From: Nitrospirota bacterium
GTDB lineage: Bacteria; Nitrospirota; Thermodesulfovibrionia; Thermodesulfovibrionales; UBA6898
NCBI GenBank assembly: GCA_021783515.1
Contig: JAJXTV010000025.1
Location: 1-53,902 of the forward strand
Length of the DNA: 53,902 nt
Direction: 5' to 3'
The notes under the pieces are model-generated. The model was not told the DNA's origin. It searched no databases and saw only the letters and a program-made list of their open reading frames with translations. The translations under genes were made by a program, and so were the position numbers. This document shows positions 41,961 through 49,245 of the stretch, one piece after another (position 1 is the first letter of the stretch; each line of letters starts with the position of its first letter).

Positions 41961-42587
41961 ATCTCTCGACGGGCAGATGTCGGAAAGCACGCATTCCGAA
42001 TGTTTCGGCTTCCTTGCCTGGCAGGTCTGCCGCCCGTGGAAGATCAGGAGGTGGGAGAGGTTTCCCCAGTCTTTTTTCGGCGTGATCTCCATAAGGTCCT
42101 TTTCTATCTTGACCGGGTCTTCGTATTTCGTGAGGCCCAGCCGCAATGAGAGTCTCTTTACGTGCGTGTCGACCGCTATGCCTTCGTTGATCCCGAAGGC
42201 GCCCGAAAGCACGATGTTCGCCGTCTTTCTCGCCACCCCCGGGAGTGCTGTCAGCTCCTCCATCGTTTTGGGGACCTTCGATCCGTATTTTTCGAGGATA
42301 AGCCGGGCCGATGACTGGATGTTCTTCGCCTTGTTGTTATAGAAATTGATCGAGCTGACGTCTTTTCGCAGGGTATCGAGGGGCACATCGGCATAATCCC
42401 TGATCGTCCGGTATTTCCTGTAGAGGGACTCCGTCACCTTGTTGACATGGACGTCTGTCGTCTGTGCCGAAAGGATTGTCGCGACGAGGAGTTCGAAGGG
42501 GGTCTTGAAGTTCAGCGCCGTTCGAGACCCAGGATACTCTTTCGCCAGTCTTTTTATGATCTCCGAAACCTTCGATTTATTGTCCAC
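41955..42587 (-). CDS. nth: Endonuclease III, atypical Fe-S ligand set
   Basis: This 210-residue DNA glycosylase/AP lyase removes oxidised pyrimidines in base excision repair. It shows LLVATILSAQTTDVHVNKVT, the helix-hairpin-helix LTALPGVARKTANIVLSGAF with the catalytic Lys, and the catalytic Asp in GIAVDTHVKRLSLRLGLT. The C-terminal 4Fe-4S loop normally reads C-x6-C-x2-C-x5-C; here it is CQARKPKHSECVLSDIC, so the second cysteine is replaced by His (codon CAT). Three Cys plus one His might still hold a cluster, or the cluster may be weakened. Everything else looks intact. Confidence 0.92.
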   Translation of the reverse strand: MDNKSKVSEIIKRLAKEYPGSRTALNFKTPFELLVATILSAQTTDVHVNKVTESLYRKYRTIRDYADVPLDTLRKDVSSINFYNNKAKNIQSSARLILEKYGSKVPKTMEELTALPGVARKTANIVLSGAFGINEGIAVDTHVKRLSLRLGLTKYEDPVKIEKDLMEITPKKDWGNLSHLLIFHGRQTCQARKPKHSECVLSDICPSRDI

Positions 42588-42703
42588 TCTGACCTCCGAA
42601 GGATGTTATCCCGAATAATTATATATTAGAGTATAGCAGGAACAGTCTGTCCGCATAGAGGGAGAGACGCGGAGGACCGCAAGCAGTGCGGCCGGATAAG
42701 AAG

Positions 42704-42740
42704 GGACCGGGGCCCCGGCGCGGGGGCCCCGGTCCTTTTT
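42704..42740. terminator. Strong GC hairpin terminator
   Basis: GGACCGGGGCCCC (42704-42716) pairs perfectly with GGGGCCCCGGTCC (42723-42735) around the loop GGCGCG, and five Ts follow on the plus strand. On the minus strand it follows the stop of the exported hypothetical gene (42742) directly, with a weaker TTCTT tract. It most likely ends that minus-strand transcript and also blocks read-through from the other side. Confidence 0.75.
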
Positions 42741-42741
42741 G

Positions 42742-43266
42742 TCAGGGAGTTTCCAGGAAAAAGCAGAGTCTGTTGGAGCCGCCAAAGTCGGTCGTCAGGT
42801 ATTTGCCTTTGAGGCTGTTATTCTTTACGCCGGCGTAATTGATCGCGCCGACGATAATCCCATGTGCTCCGATAATTCCGGTGTTGTCGACGTTGACAGA
42901 CCGCCCGAAGATGGTGAGATGATCTGCAAAATCGATAAACGTATCGTCCATCGCGACTTCGGAGTCCGAACCGAAGTCGACCCTCTTGTAATCGGTGACC
43001 ACGTGCGCCACCGCGGTGCCGGACCGGGATACGTCGTAGGTATATACTCCCGTGTAGAAACCCGTCCCGGAGGTCGTGTCATATACAGTTACGCTCCCCA
43101 TGTCTGTGACGACTGAAGCGCCGAAACAGGGATCCATCGTCACACTGGGCGGAATGAACGGTATCGGGTCGATCGGGATCGTGAAAATGGGCGCGGCAAG
43201 GGCCGGCGACGAAGCGATGAGACACAACAATAAGGCTGACAACGCAAGTATTCTACGGAATTTCAT
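42742..43266 (-). CDS. Exported hypothetical protein
   Basis: The 174-residue product starts at 43266 after a GGAGGAG site. It has a signal peptide (MKFRRILALSALLLCLIASS, cleavage near ALA) and a beta-rich mature part with Gly/Thr/Asp-rich strands (VYDTTSGTGFYTGVYTYDVS), resembling small secreted proteins that carry PEP-CTERM in other organisms, but no C-terminal sorting signal is present. I cannot assign a family. It stands alone between a terminator and the thioredoxin-reductase-like gene. Confidence 0.7.
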   Translation of the reverse strand: MKFRRILALSALLLCLIASSPALAAPIFTIPIDPIPFIPPSVTMDPCFGASVVTDMGSVTVYDTTSGTGFYTGVYTYDVSRSGTAVAHVVTDYKRVDFGSDSEVAMDDTFIDFADHLTIFGRSVNVDNTGIIGAHGIIVGAINYAGVKNNSLKGKYLTTDFGGSNRLCFFLETP

Positions 43267-43450
43267 AATCTCCTCCTTTTGATTGCGTGAAGAAATCGAG
43301 ACGGGTACCGCGGCTGATTCCCCTTTCTGAGCCACCCCCTTCCTCTGCGGAACCCTGCATCAAGACTACAGGGATATACTAATAGCGAATCATCGCGGTG
43401 TCAATATATATTCGCGGCAGAGGCCTGTAATCCCGCGCTCATTTTGGCGG

Positions 43451-44341
43451 CTAATATTCGAGCAGTCTTTTCTTGATGTCGATCGCCGCCGCTGCGCCTT
43501 CTCCTGCGGCGATGATCGCCTGATCGTTTCCTGTCAGAGGGCCGACGATATAGAGGCCGGTCAGCGACGACTCATACGCGCTGTTGGTGACGTATTTGAA
43601 ATGCTCCCTGTCCCTTCTGAGGTCGAGACCGGCCAGGAAGTCGTCGTTCAGCTTGTAGCCGAAATTCGACATGATCATCTCGCATTCGACGCGGCGGCCG
43701 TCCTGAAACTCGATCGCCTCGATCTTCTCCTCTCCGACGATTCTCGCCGGCCTGCCGGTAAGGAAAGGGATATTTTCCTCCCTGAGCAATTCGGCATATT
43801 CTTCCGGCGGCTCAAGAAAATAGAGGATCAGGGTTATATCGCGCGTATACATCTTCTTCATCGCGAAGGCGAGGTGGACCGTCTTGAGGGAGTTTCCGAT
43901 GACCGCGAGTTTCCTGCCGGTCGTCCTGTAGCCGTCGCAGTCCAGGCAGGTGAAGAAGAACGTCCCGAGAAATTTATGGACGTTCTCGATCGGGGGCAGG
44001 TTGTCGCCGGCGCCGCTCGAGACGATCACGAATCTCGCAAGGAAGGTCATCTCCCCGGTACCGACCTCGAACCAGGTCTTTTTGCCGAGCCGGAGGACTT
44101 CGCCCTTCAGGATCTTCACGTTGAAGTGCCTGGCCTGCTCCAGCCCCGCCCTGATGATCTCCGGGCCGGAGATGACCTTTTGCGTGAGGAAATTTTCGAT
44201 ATGCCGCGCATGCCAGGTCCTGCCTCCGCCCCTGTCAATGAGCAAGACGTTGCGGTTATATCGTCCAAGGTAAATGGCGGCCTGCAGACCGCCCGGGCCT
44301 GCGCCGACAATTATGCAATCGAAGACTTCTCCCTGCGTCAC
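43451..44341 (-). CDS. Thioredoxin-reductase-like FAD/NAD(P) oxidoreductase
   Basis: The 296-residue flavoprotein has an FAD-binding N-terminus (CIIVGAGPGGLQAAIYLGRY), a CXXC redox pair in FFTCLDCDGYRTTGRKLAVI at the place of the TrxR CAxCDG motif, and a closing FAD segment (LYIVGPLTGNDQAIIAAGEG). It is shorter and more divergent than true TrxB; the NADPH motif is modified (IGNSLKTVHLAFAM instead of GGGDSA), so the electron donor is uncertain. It may reduce a thioredoxin-like partner or act as a ferredoxin/flavodoxin-dependent reductase. The start is GTG, with GGAGG about 13 nt upstream. It is divergent from the PilZ-DUF4388-J-TPR gene. Confidence 0.8.
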   Translation of the reverse strand: MTQGEVFDCIIVGAGPGGLQAAIYLGRYNRNVLLIDRGGGRTWHARHIENFLTQKVISGPEIIRAGLEQARHFNVKILKGEVLRLGKKTWFEVGTGEMTFLARFVIVSSGAGDNLPPIENVHKFLGTFFFTCLDCDGYRTTGRKLAVIGNSLKTVHLAFAMKKMYTRDITLILYFLEPPEEYAELLREENIPFLTGRPARIVGEEKIEAIEFQDGRRVECEMIMSNFGYKLNDDFLAGLDLRRDREHFKYVTNSAYESSLTGLYIVGPLTGNDQAIIAAGEGAAAAIDIKKRLLEY

Positions 44342-44428
44342 GGCCTCGCAGTACCTCCTCTTTCGGGGCTACGAAGCCATTATACCACCCCGGACGCGGA
44401 GCGCGGAAAGGAGGGGGGAGGCAATATC

Positions 44429-46150
44429 TTGAAAAGGCCGTTGACAGTCAGTAAACTAACTGAGATGGGGAATCAGGACAAAAGACATTTCAGGAGATAC
44501 CGGAAAGGGCTGGATTATTCCGTGAAGCTCAATGACGCGTATTATCGGGCGACGCTTACCGATTATTCCGTTGAGGGACTCGGCCTGCTGATCGGGCAGC
44601 CGCCGAAGATCGCCGAGGGCGATGTGGTGGACCTGGCGATAGAGGAGCTGGCGATCAGAGGGGCGGGAAAGGTGGTCTGGAGCTACAGCGGGCCGTCGGG
44701 TCTGAGAGTAGGGCTGAAGAATATGGGACCGATTGGCGGGCGTGTGAGAGACTATCGCTTTGCGGACATACTGCTCGGCATGCAGAGTGCCAAAAGGACC
44801 GGCATCCTCACGGTCGAGAATGCCGGCGCCGTCAAGAAGATCTACATTCGCGGCGGCGAGATGGTGTTTTCTTCCTCCAACGACAAAAGAGACAGTCTCA
44901 CCGAGCTGCTCGTCCGGGAAGGCAAATTGACGGAGGCGCGTCGCGATGCCGTCGTCGCGGAAATGCAGAAGACGGGCCGAAAAGAGGGGGCTCTGCTTAT
45001 CGGGATGGGCTGCTGCAGCCCGGCCGACCTGGTGCCGCTGGTGAAGCGCCAGATAGAAGAGGTCATCCTCGGCCTCTTTAATCTCGGCGACGGCAGTTTT
45101 TCGGTTGAGGAGACTGTGCTTTCGGACCGGGAGATCGTATCGCTCAAATTGTCGACCATCGATTTGATATACTCCGGGGCAAAAAGGGTCGGCGATGTCC
45201 GGCAGATTGCGGAGTTGGTGCCGTCGATCGACGACGTCCCGGTTCCCTTGCCCGATGAGGGCGCGCTGGCGCGGGGGGTGAGACTGGATGATGCGGGCAA
45301 CACCGTGCTGGCGTGCGTCGACGGAGTGACTTCGGTCGCCGGGATTATAGACCGGACCGGCCTGGACAGGTTCGAGGTCCTCAGGACGCTGTTTGCCCTG
45401 ATCACCATACGTCTCGTCGAGATGCAGGAGATTATCTTCGCCGCCGCAGAAGAGATTGCTGCGCCGGAAGATGAAGCCGCGGTGCCGGGTGTCGACCCGG
45501 AGGAGGTGCGGACCATCGAGGAGATGCACGGGAAATACGTGGACCTCGGTTATTACGGCGTCCTTGGCGTGAAGCCCGTTGCCTCTCTCCAGGAAATAAA
45601 GAGCGCATACTACCGCGCGGCTAAAAAGTACCATCCGGATATCCATTTCAGTCGTGCCGACGATTTGCTGAAGAACAAGCTGAGCGATATCTTCTCATAT
45701 GTGTACGAGGCCTATGCCACGCTTGCAGACCCGGAGAAAAGACGGGAGTACGACAAGTCCGTCAGCTTCAGGCCGGCGAGAGTCGCCTCGGGAGGGGAGA
45801 AGGCGAAGATGAAGTTCGAGGAGGGGAGAGCCGCATTTAAAAAGGAGCAATACGGCGAAGCGGAGCTTCTTTTCGGGCAGGCGACCTATTTCGATTCGTC
45901 GGTTGCCGTATACCACTTTTATTACGGGTTGTCTCTTTTCCGCCAGGCGAAGGTCAAGGCGGCGGAAAAGGCGATTGCGCGAGCAGTGAAGCTCGACCCC
46001 TTTAATGCAGATTATCTGGCGGAACTCGGGTTTGTCTTCACCACGCTGGGCTTTCCGGCAAGGGCGAAGGGCCTTTTCGAAAAGGCCCTCAAGATATCCC
46101 CCCGCCATGAGCGGGCGCGCGCAGGCGCGGCAGGCCCGAAGGCGCGTTAG
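44429..46150 (+). CDS. PilZ-DUF4388(PATAN)-J-domain-TPR fusion protein
   Basis: I choose the TTG start at 44429 because a strong GGAGG lies 7 nt upstream; the next ATG (44465) has no site. The 573-residue protein has a PilZ domain (about 18-105; RRYRKGLDY and TDYSVEGLGLLI), a DUF4388/PATAN domain (about 108-220; DILLGMQSAKRTGILTVENA, KIYIRGGEMVFSSSN), a linker domain (about 220-350), a J domain (about 375-445; YYGVLGV, AYYRAAKKYHPDIHF with the HPD triad) and TPR-like repeats (about 460-560). It could link c-di-GMP to Hsp70 recruitment; this is inference. A GC hairpin (46169-46189) lies just downstream. Confidence 0.82.
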   Translation: MKRPLTVSKLTEMGNQDKRHFRRYRKGLDYSVKLNDAYYRATLTDYSVEGLGLLIGQPPKIAEGDVVDLAIEELAIRGAGKVVWSYSGPSGLRVGLKNMGPIGGRVRDYRFADILLGMQSAKRTGILTVENAGAVKKIYIRGGEMVFSSSNDKRDSLTELLVREGKLTEARRDAVVAEMQKTGRKEGALLIGMGCCSPADLVPLVKRQIEEVILGLFNLGDGSFSVEETVLSDREIVSLKLSTIDLIYSGAKRVGDVRQIAELVPSIDDVPVPLPDEGALARGVRLDDAGNTVLACVDGVTSVAGIIDRTGLDRFEVLRTLFALITIRLVEMQEIIFAAAEEIAAPEDEAAVPGVDPEEVRTIEEMHGKYVDLGYYGVLGVKPVASLQEIKSAYYRAAKKYHPDIHFSRADDLLKNKLSDIFSYVYEAYATLADPEKRREYDKSVSFRPARVASGGEKAKMKFEEGRAAFKKEQYGEAELLFGQATYFDSSVAVYHFYYGLSLFRQAKVKAAEKAIARAVKLDPFNADYLAELGFVFTTLGFPARAKGLFEKALKISPRHERARAGAAGPKAR

Positions 46151-46197
46151 CGAAAGACGGGATCGCCTCGGGGGCGCGGTGCGCCCCCGGAGCCGTA

Positions 46198-46857
46198 CTA
46201 CTTCTTCTTGGCCTTTGCCTTTGTCGCTGCGGGCGACTTTTTGGGCGATTTGGCAGCCGGCCGCGCAGCCTTTTTCGGGGCGCTCTTCGTTGCTGATGCC
46301 GCCTTCGTCGTCATCTTTTTCGAAGGGGCCTTTGCCTTCTCCGGACCGGCAGCCTTCTTTGCCGCAGGCGCCTTCGGAGATGTTTTTTTCACGGCAGGCC
46401 TTGTTTTCGGCGCGGGCTGCTCCTTTTTTCCCGCGGCCGGAGGGGCGGTCACGGCCGGGACCTTCGCCTCGGGCCGTATCGCGACCGGCCCGTCTTTTTT
46501 CATTTCGACCGCATGCATCTTCCTCTCGACGAGGCTTCTTTCTTCCATCACGCCGAGGATGTCTTCTTCCCTTACCAGCGTGATCGTCTGCCCGCCGAGC
46601 TCGACCTCTCTTTCGGCGTATTTCTGATAGAGCACATGCTGGCCCGGTTTGAGGACCGTCGGGACGAACTTCTTTTTCTTTTCCTTTTCCTTCTCTTTTC
46701 CCTTCTCCGGCACGAGTTTCCCCGGCCCGATTGCAAGAATTGTCCCTTCGAGCGGTTTTTCCTTGGCGACCTCCGGGATGATGATGCCGCTGGCGGTCAT
46801 CTCCGGCGCTTCGGATTTCCTGATCACTGCCCAGTCCTGGAGCGGTTTTATATGCAT
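46198..46857 (-). CDS. GroES-like co-chaperonin with histone-H1-like tail
   Basis: The start at 46857 has a GGAGG site 9 nt upstream. Residues 1-105 form a GroES/Cpn10 domain: MHIKPLQDWAVIRKSEAPEM, the mobile loop MTASGIIIPEVAKEKP, and VLYQKYAEREVELGGQTITL plus VREEDILGVME. Inside it is a Lys/Glu insertion (PEKGKEKEKEKKKK) at the roof-loop region. Residues about 130-219 are a low-complexity Lys/Ala/Pro tail with AAKK and KKTSPKAP-type repeats, like histone H1 or AlgP tails. No groEL is adjacent. The tail suggests nucleic-acid or polyanion binding. Standard GroES is about 95 residues, so this is more than twice the usual length. Confidence 0.83.
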   Translation of the reverse strand: MHIKPLQDWAVIRKSEAPEMTASGIIIPEVAKEKPLEGTILAIGPGKLVPEKGKEKEKEKKKKFVPTVLKPGQHVLYQKYAEREVELGGQTITLVREEDILGVMEERSLVERKMHAVEMKKDGPVAIRPEAKVPAVTAPPAAGKKEQPAPKTRPAVKKTSPKAPAAKKAAGPEKAKAPSKKMTTKAASATKSAPKKAARPAAKSPKKSPAATKAKAKKK

Positions 46858-46960
46858 ACTCAGCAACCTCCTGTAGAAAAGGTGTAATGTATGATTTCCG
46901 TAATTATACCCCATGGAAAGACCTCCTTGGAAGGGCTTTTCGGAGGCTCACCGCTCTTCC

Positions 46961-47413
46961 TTACTGTTGCTTGAGGAGGGCCATGGCGGTGTCCAGGAGA
47001 TGGTAGACCTGCTCCAGACCGTCGAAGGAGCGGTGGACCCACCTGCTTCCCGGGGCACGATGACCATCTCCTCTCCGCCGTGCCGCGCAAGATAGGGATG
47101 GTAGCGGACCTCCTCCCACCTCATCTGCCTTTTCGGTTTGATATACCAGGAGTCGACCAGCACATAGCGGTATCCGTGGCGCTTCAGCATCGGGATCATC
47201 TCCATGCAAAAGCCCATCTCGGGAGGCCAGAACCCCTGAAAGCGGTCTCTTCCCAGAAGGTGTCTGCCCATGCCGAGCCACCATCCGGTCTGGGCGTCCC
47301 AGTCGGCCTGGGGCGTAAGCGGGTATAGCGGATGATAGAGCCCTGTGCAGGGCGAGCAGGTTGCCCGGGGGCCGATGCATGTTCAGGCCGAGGACGTGAT
47401 AGACCTCAGCCAC
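46961..47413 (-). pseudogene. GH57-family glycoside hydrolase, decayed
   Basis: Two minus-strand frames together read like a GH57 protein. The first begins GTG at 47413 with MAEVYHVLGLNMHRPPGNLL. After a shift near 47335 the second continues LYHPLYPLTPQADWDAQTGW, then GFWPPEMGFCMEMIPMLKRH, GYRYVLVDSWYI, and RWEEVRYHPYLARHGGEEMV to about 47050. The first frame then resumes with HRSFDGLEQVYHLLDTAMAL and a stop at 46961. At least two frameshifts and loss of most of the C-terminal part mark it as dead. Intact family members act on alpha-glucans. Confidence 0.7.
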
Positions 47414-47516
47414 AGGGGATATTCCTCGTGCGGGACGATTCGGAAAACATAAAAAATGCTAACACAAAAGGGTGGGGGGTTCAACAGAGGGAGGGGCAGA
47501 TGGTAATATTAACGTC

Positions 47517-48341
47517 ATGGAGAAGAAGGTAGTGAAGATCGATATCGACTTGCGGCCGGCGGGGACCGCCTGCGACCTGCTCGCGGCGAAGTCCGGCCTG
47601 CCGAAGGGCAGGATCAAGGACGCGATGAACAAGGGCGCCGTCTGGCTGAAGTCCAAAAGGGGAGGGCTCAGGAGGCTGCGGAGGGCGACGGCAGCGCTGC
47701 GGCCGGGCGATCATATCGAGCTCTACTATGACGGGGAGATACTCTCCGCCAAGCCGCCGCAGGCGAAATGCCTTGCGGACCGCGTCTCCTACAGCGTCTG
47801 GCACAAACCCGCGGGGCTTCTTTCTCAGGGGACCAAATACGGCGACCACTGTTCGCTCCTGAGACAGGCGGAACTTTTCTTTACGCCTCCGAGAGAGGCC
47901 TTTCTCGTTCACCGTCTCGACCGCGAGGTGGAGGGGGTCATGCTCGTTGCGCACGGCTCGAAGTCCGCGGCCGGGCTTTCGGCCCTGTTTGAAAAGAAAG
48001 TGATCGTCAAGAGGTATCGCGCGGAGGTGCTCGGCTTGGCCGGCGAGGCGGGCAGCGAGGGGAGGATAGACCTGCCCCTTGACGGAAAGCCGGCGATCAC
48101 CGAATATCGCGTCGCATCTTGCGATCCGGAGAATAATTCCACGCGGGTTGAGATCGTGATACAGACCGGCCGGCTTCATCAGATACGAAGGCATTTCGAG
48201 ATGATCGGCCATCCGGTCATGGGCGATCCCAAGTACGGGAAGGGGAACAAGAACCGCGAGGGGATACGGCTGGCGGCCGTCTCGCTCCAGTTCGTTTCGC
48301 CTGATACCGGGGAGAAGGTATACTTCAGCCTGCCCGATTGA
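47517..48341 (+). CDS. RluA-family RNA pseudouridine synthase
   Basis: The 274-residue enzyme converts uridine to pseudouridine in rRNA or tRNA. It has an N-terminal S4-like segment (PKGRIKDAMNKGAVWLK, RPGDHIELYYDG), the catalytic motif AFLVHRLDREVEGVMLVAHG (catalytic Asp in HRLD), KRYRAEVLG and the C-terminal TGRLHQIRRHFEMIGHPVMG. RluA motif II usually reads HRLDxxTSG; here EVEG replaces TSG. The start is the ATG at 47517; GTG at 47472 is an in-frame alternative. A 10-codon frame (ATG at 47501, with GGAGGGG before it) overlaps the start and could couple translation. Confidence 0.85.
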   Translation: MEKKVVKIDIDLRPAGTACDLLAAKSGLPKGRIKDAMNKGAVWLKSKRGGLRRLRRATAALRPGDHIELYYDGEILSAKPPQAKCLADRVSYSVWHKPAGLLSQGTKYGDHCSLLRQAELFFTPPREAFLVHRLDREVEGVMLVAHGSKSAAGLSALFEKKVIVKRYRAEVLGLAGEAGSEGRIDLPLDGKPAITEYRVASCDPENNSTRVEIVIQTGRLHQIRRHFEMIGHPVMGDPKYGKGNKNREGIRLAAVSLQFVSPDTGEKVYFSLPD

Positions 48342-48502
48342 TCTGTCCGGACGGTCTGTCAAAGTATTTCTGCCTTCGTCATTCTTAAGTAAAACGCTGA
48401 GCCTAGACAGGGTGAAGGGCACACTCCAATTCCGGGCTCATTGCTGCTAACCTGTCACTATTCATTTCCGGCAGTCAGTTAATGCGTTTTTGCATTTTCT
48501 TG

Positions 48503-48531
48503 TTGACCAGGCCATAGCGTGTTGATAAAAT
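48503..48531 (+). promoter_or_regulatory. Strong sigma-70-like promoter
   Basis: TTGACC (48503-48508) and TAAAAT (48526-48531) are separated by exactly 17 bp, close to the TTGACA/TATAAT consensus. The start point would be near 48538, about 36 nt before the GTG of the next gene. It faces the cassette-like gene array and could feed it. It marks the start of the AT-richer region. Confidence 0.65.
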
Positions 48532-48573
48532 AGGTAAATTTCGGGGCAGCAAAAAAAAGTTTGTGGGGAACGG

Positions 48574-48921
48574 GTGAAAATACGGCTGATACTGAAAGCG
48601 GGGCAGCGGGGGACCAAGCATCTGGTTAAGAAATATGGCGAGGACCTTTTGTGCGTCCGCTTCCGCTATGATCCGAAGTTGCGCCAGCGGCTGAAAACTG
48701 TCGAGTTGATCGTCGAGAGAACTGAATGGAACCCGCCTCGCTCATGGTATACTGCGGAAACTCTTGTGCCTTTGCGCATCGAAGCCGCTGATATGCCTAT
48801 GCGGCAACAGGCGAAAGCCGCAGGCGGCCGATGGGACCCCAGGAAACGGCTCTGGTTTGTGAAATACGGTGAAGTCTCCGGAACCGAATTGGAAAAGCAT
48901 CTATATGTAGATGCCTCATGA
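48574..48921 (+). CDS. Small DUF5710-like hypothetical protein merging into palindrome array
   Basis: The 115-residue product starts with GTG at 48574 after a GGGGAA site. The N-terminal part (KIRLILKAGQRGTKHLVKKY, VRFRYDPKLRQRLKTVELIV) is basic and beta-rich. The C-terminal part (MRQQAKAAGGRWDPRKRLWF) matches the AKxxGGRWDPxxxxWYV pattern of DUF5710-like domains that occur with replication and mobile-element proteins. Its last eight codons (KHLYVDAS) are encoded by the first unit of a palindromic repeat array, so gene and repeats evolved together. Function unknown; nucleic-acid binding is plausible given the many basic residues. Confidence 0.7.
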   Translation: MKIRLILKAGQRGTKHLVKKYGEDLLCVRFRYDPKLRQRLKTVELIVERTEWNPPRSWYTAETLVPLRIEAADMPMRQQAKAAGGRWDPRKRLWFVKYGEVSGTELEKHLYVDAS

Positions 48922-49024
48922 AACTGCCCGGATCAGGGAAAGCATCCATATATAGATACATGGAATGCATATATATGTATATGACTGCATATACCTATAG
49001 ATACATGCATCTATATATAGATAC
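48897..49024. repeat. Five copies of an 18-bp imperfect palindrome
   Basis: Units start at 48897, 48942, 48967, 48987 and 49007, each 18 bp, with consensus GCATCTATATATAGATAC. Each has 7-bp arms (GCATCTA and TAGATGC/TAGATAC) around a 4-bp TATA-type centre. Spacers are 27, 7, 2 and 2 bp. The first unit lies inside the 3' end of the preceding gene. The irregular spacing rules out CRISPR; the arrangement resembles iterons or operators, or a small self-spreading palindromic repeat. Confidence 0.75.
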
Positions 49025-49048
49025 CTGGTTCCGTCTAGATAATAACTG

Positions 49049-49055
49049 GTTAAAT
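49049..49055 (+). other. GTTAAAT core, possible attI or 1R recombination site
   Basis: GTTAAAT fits the integron core GTTRRRY exactly and precedes the first cassette-like ORF by a few bases (its ATG overlaps the core). No matching left half (RYYYAAC arm) is visible upstream, so it might be attI-like or chance. It is meaningful only together with the three attC-like sites downstream. Confidence 0.35.
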
Positions 49056-49245
49056 GATAAATAAAGACAATAATAACAGCCAATATATCGAAGGCAATTC
49101 GCGGGTTCGGCTCGTCATGTTTGGCTTCCTGGGCTTTTGGGGTCTCACTGGCTTTACATTAAAGCAAATCGCAGACAATAAAATTGAACAGATCAAGTCA
49201 ATAACAAACACAACAACAGCACTGAATGAATTGAACAGCCTATAT

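Noticed and set aside
43601-44428. Upstream extension of the PilZ-DUF4388-J-TPR frame
   Set aside because: It runs antisense through the thioredoxin-reductase-like gene; the ribosome site and domain start place the N-terminus at 44429.
44456-45646. Minus-strand frame (396 codons) opposite the PilZ-DUF4388-J-TPR gene
   Set aside because: It mirrors recognised domains on the plus strand and has no motif of its own.
46169-46189. Terminator after the PilZ-J-TPR gene
   Set aside because: A perfect 9-bp GC stem exists but no T-run follows on either strand, so I only mention it as a hairpin.
47472-47516. rlu start at GTG 47472
   Set aside because: The added residues (GGSTEGGADGNINV) are not family-like; ATG 47517 starts at the conserved N-terminus, though its ribosome site is weak.
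48342-48573. tRNA or attachment site at the island border
   Set aside because: No cloverleaf, TTCGA loop or flanking duplication is visible; only a promoter is supported.
48574-48921. Integron integrase next to the cassette array
   Set aside because: The protein is 115 residues and lacks the tyrosine-recombinase R-H-R-Y motifs.
48897-49024. CRISPR array
   Set aside because: Units are 18 bp and palindromic with spacers of 27, 7, 2 and 2 bp and no cas genes.
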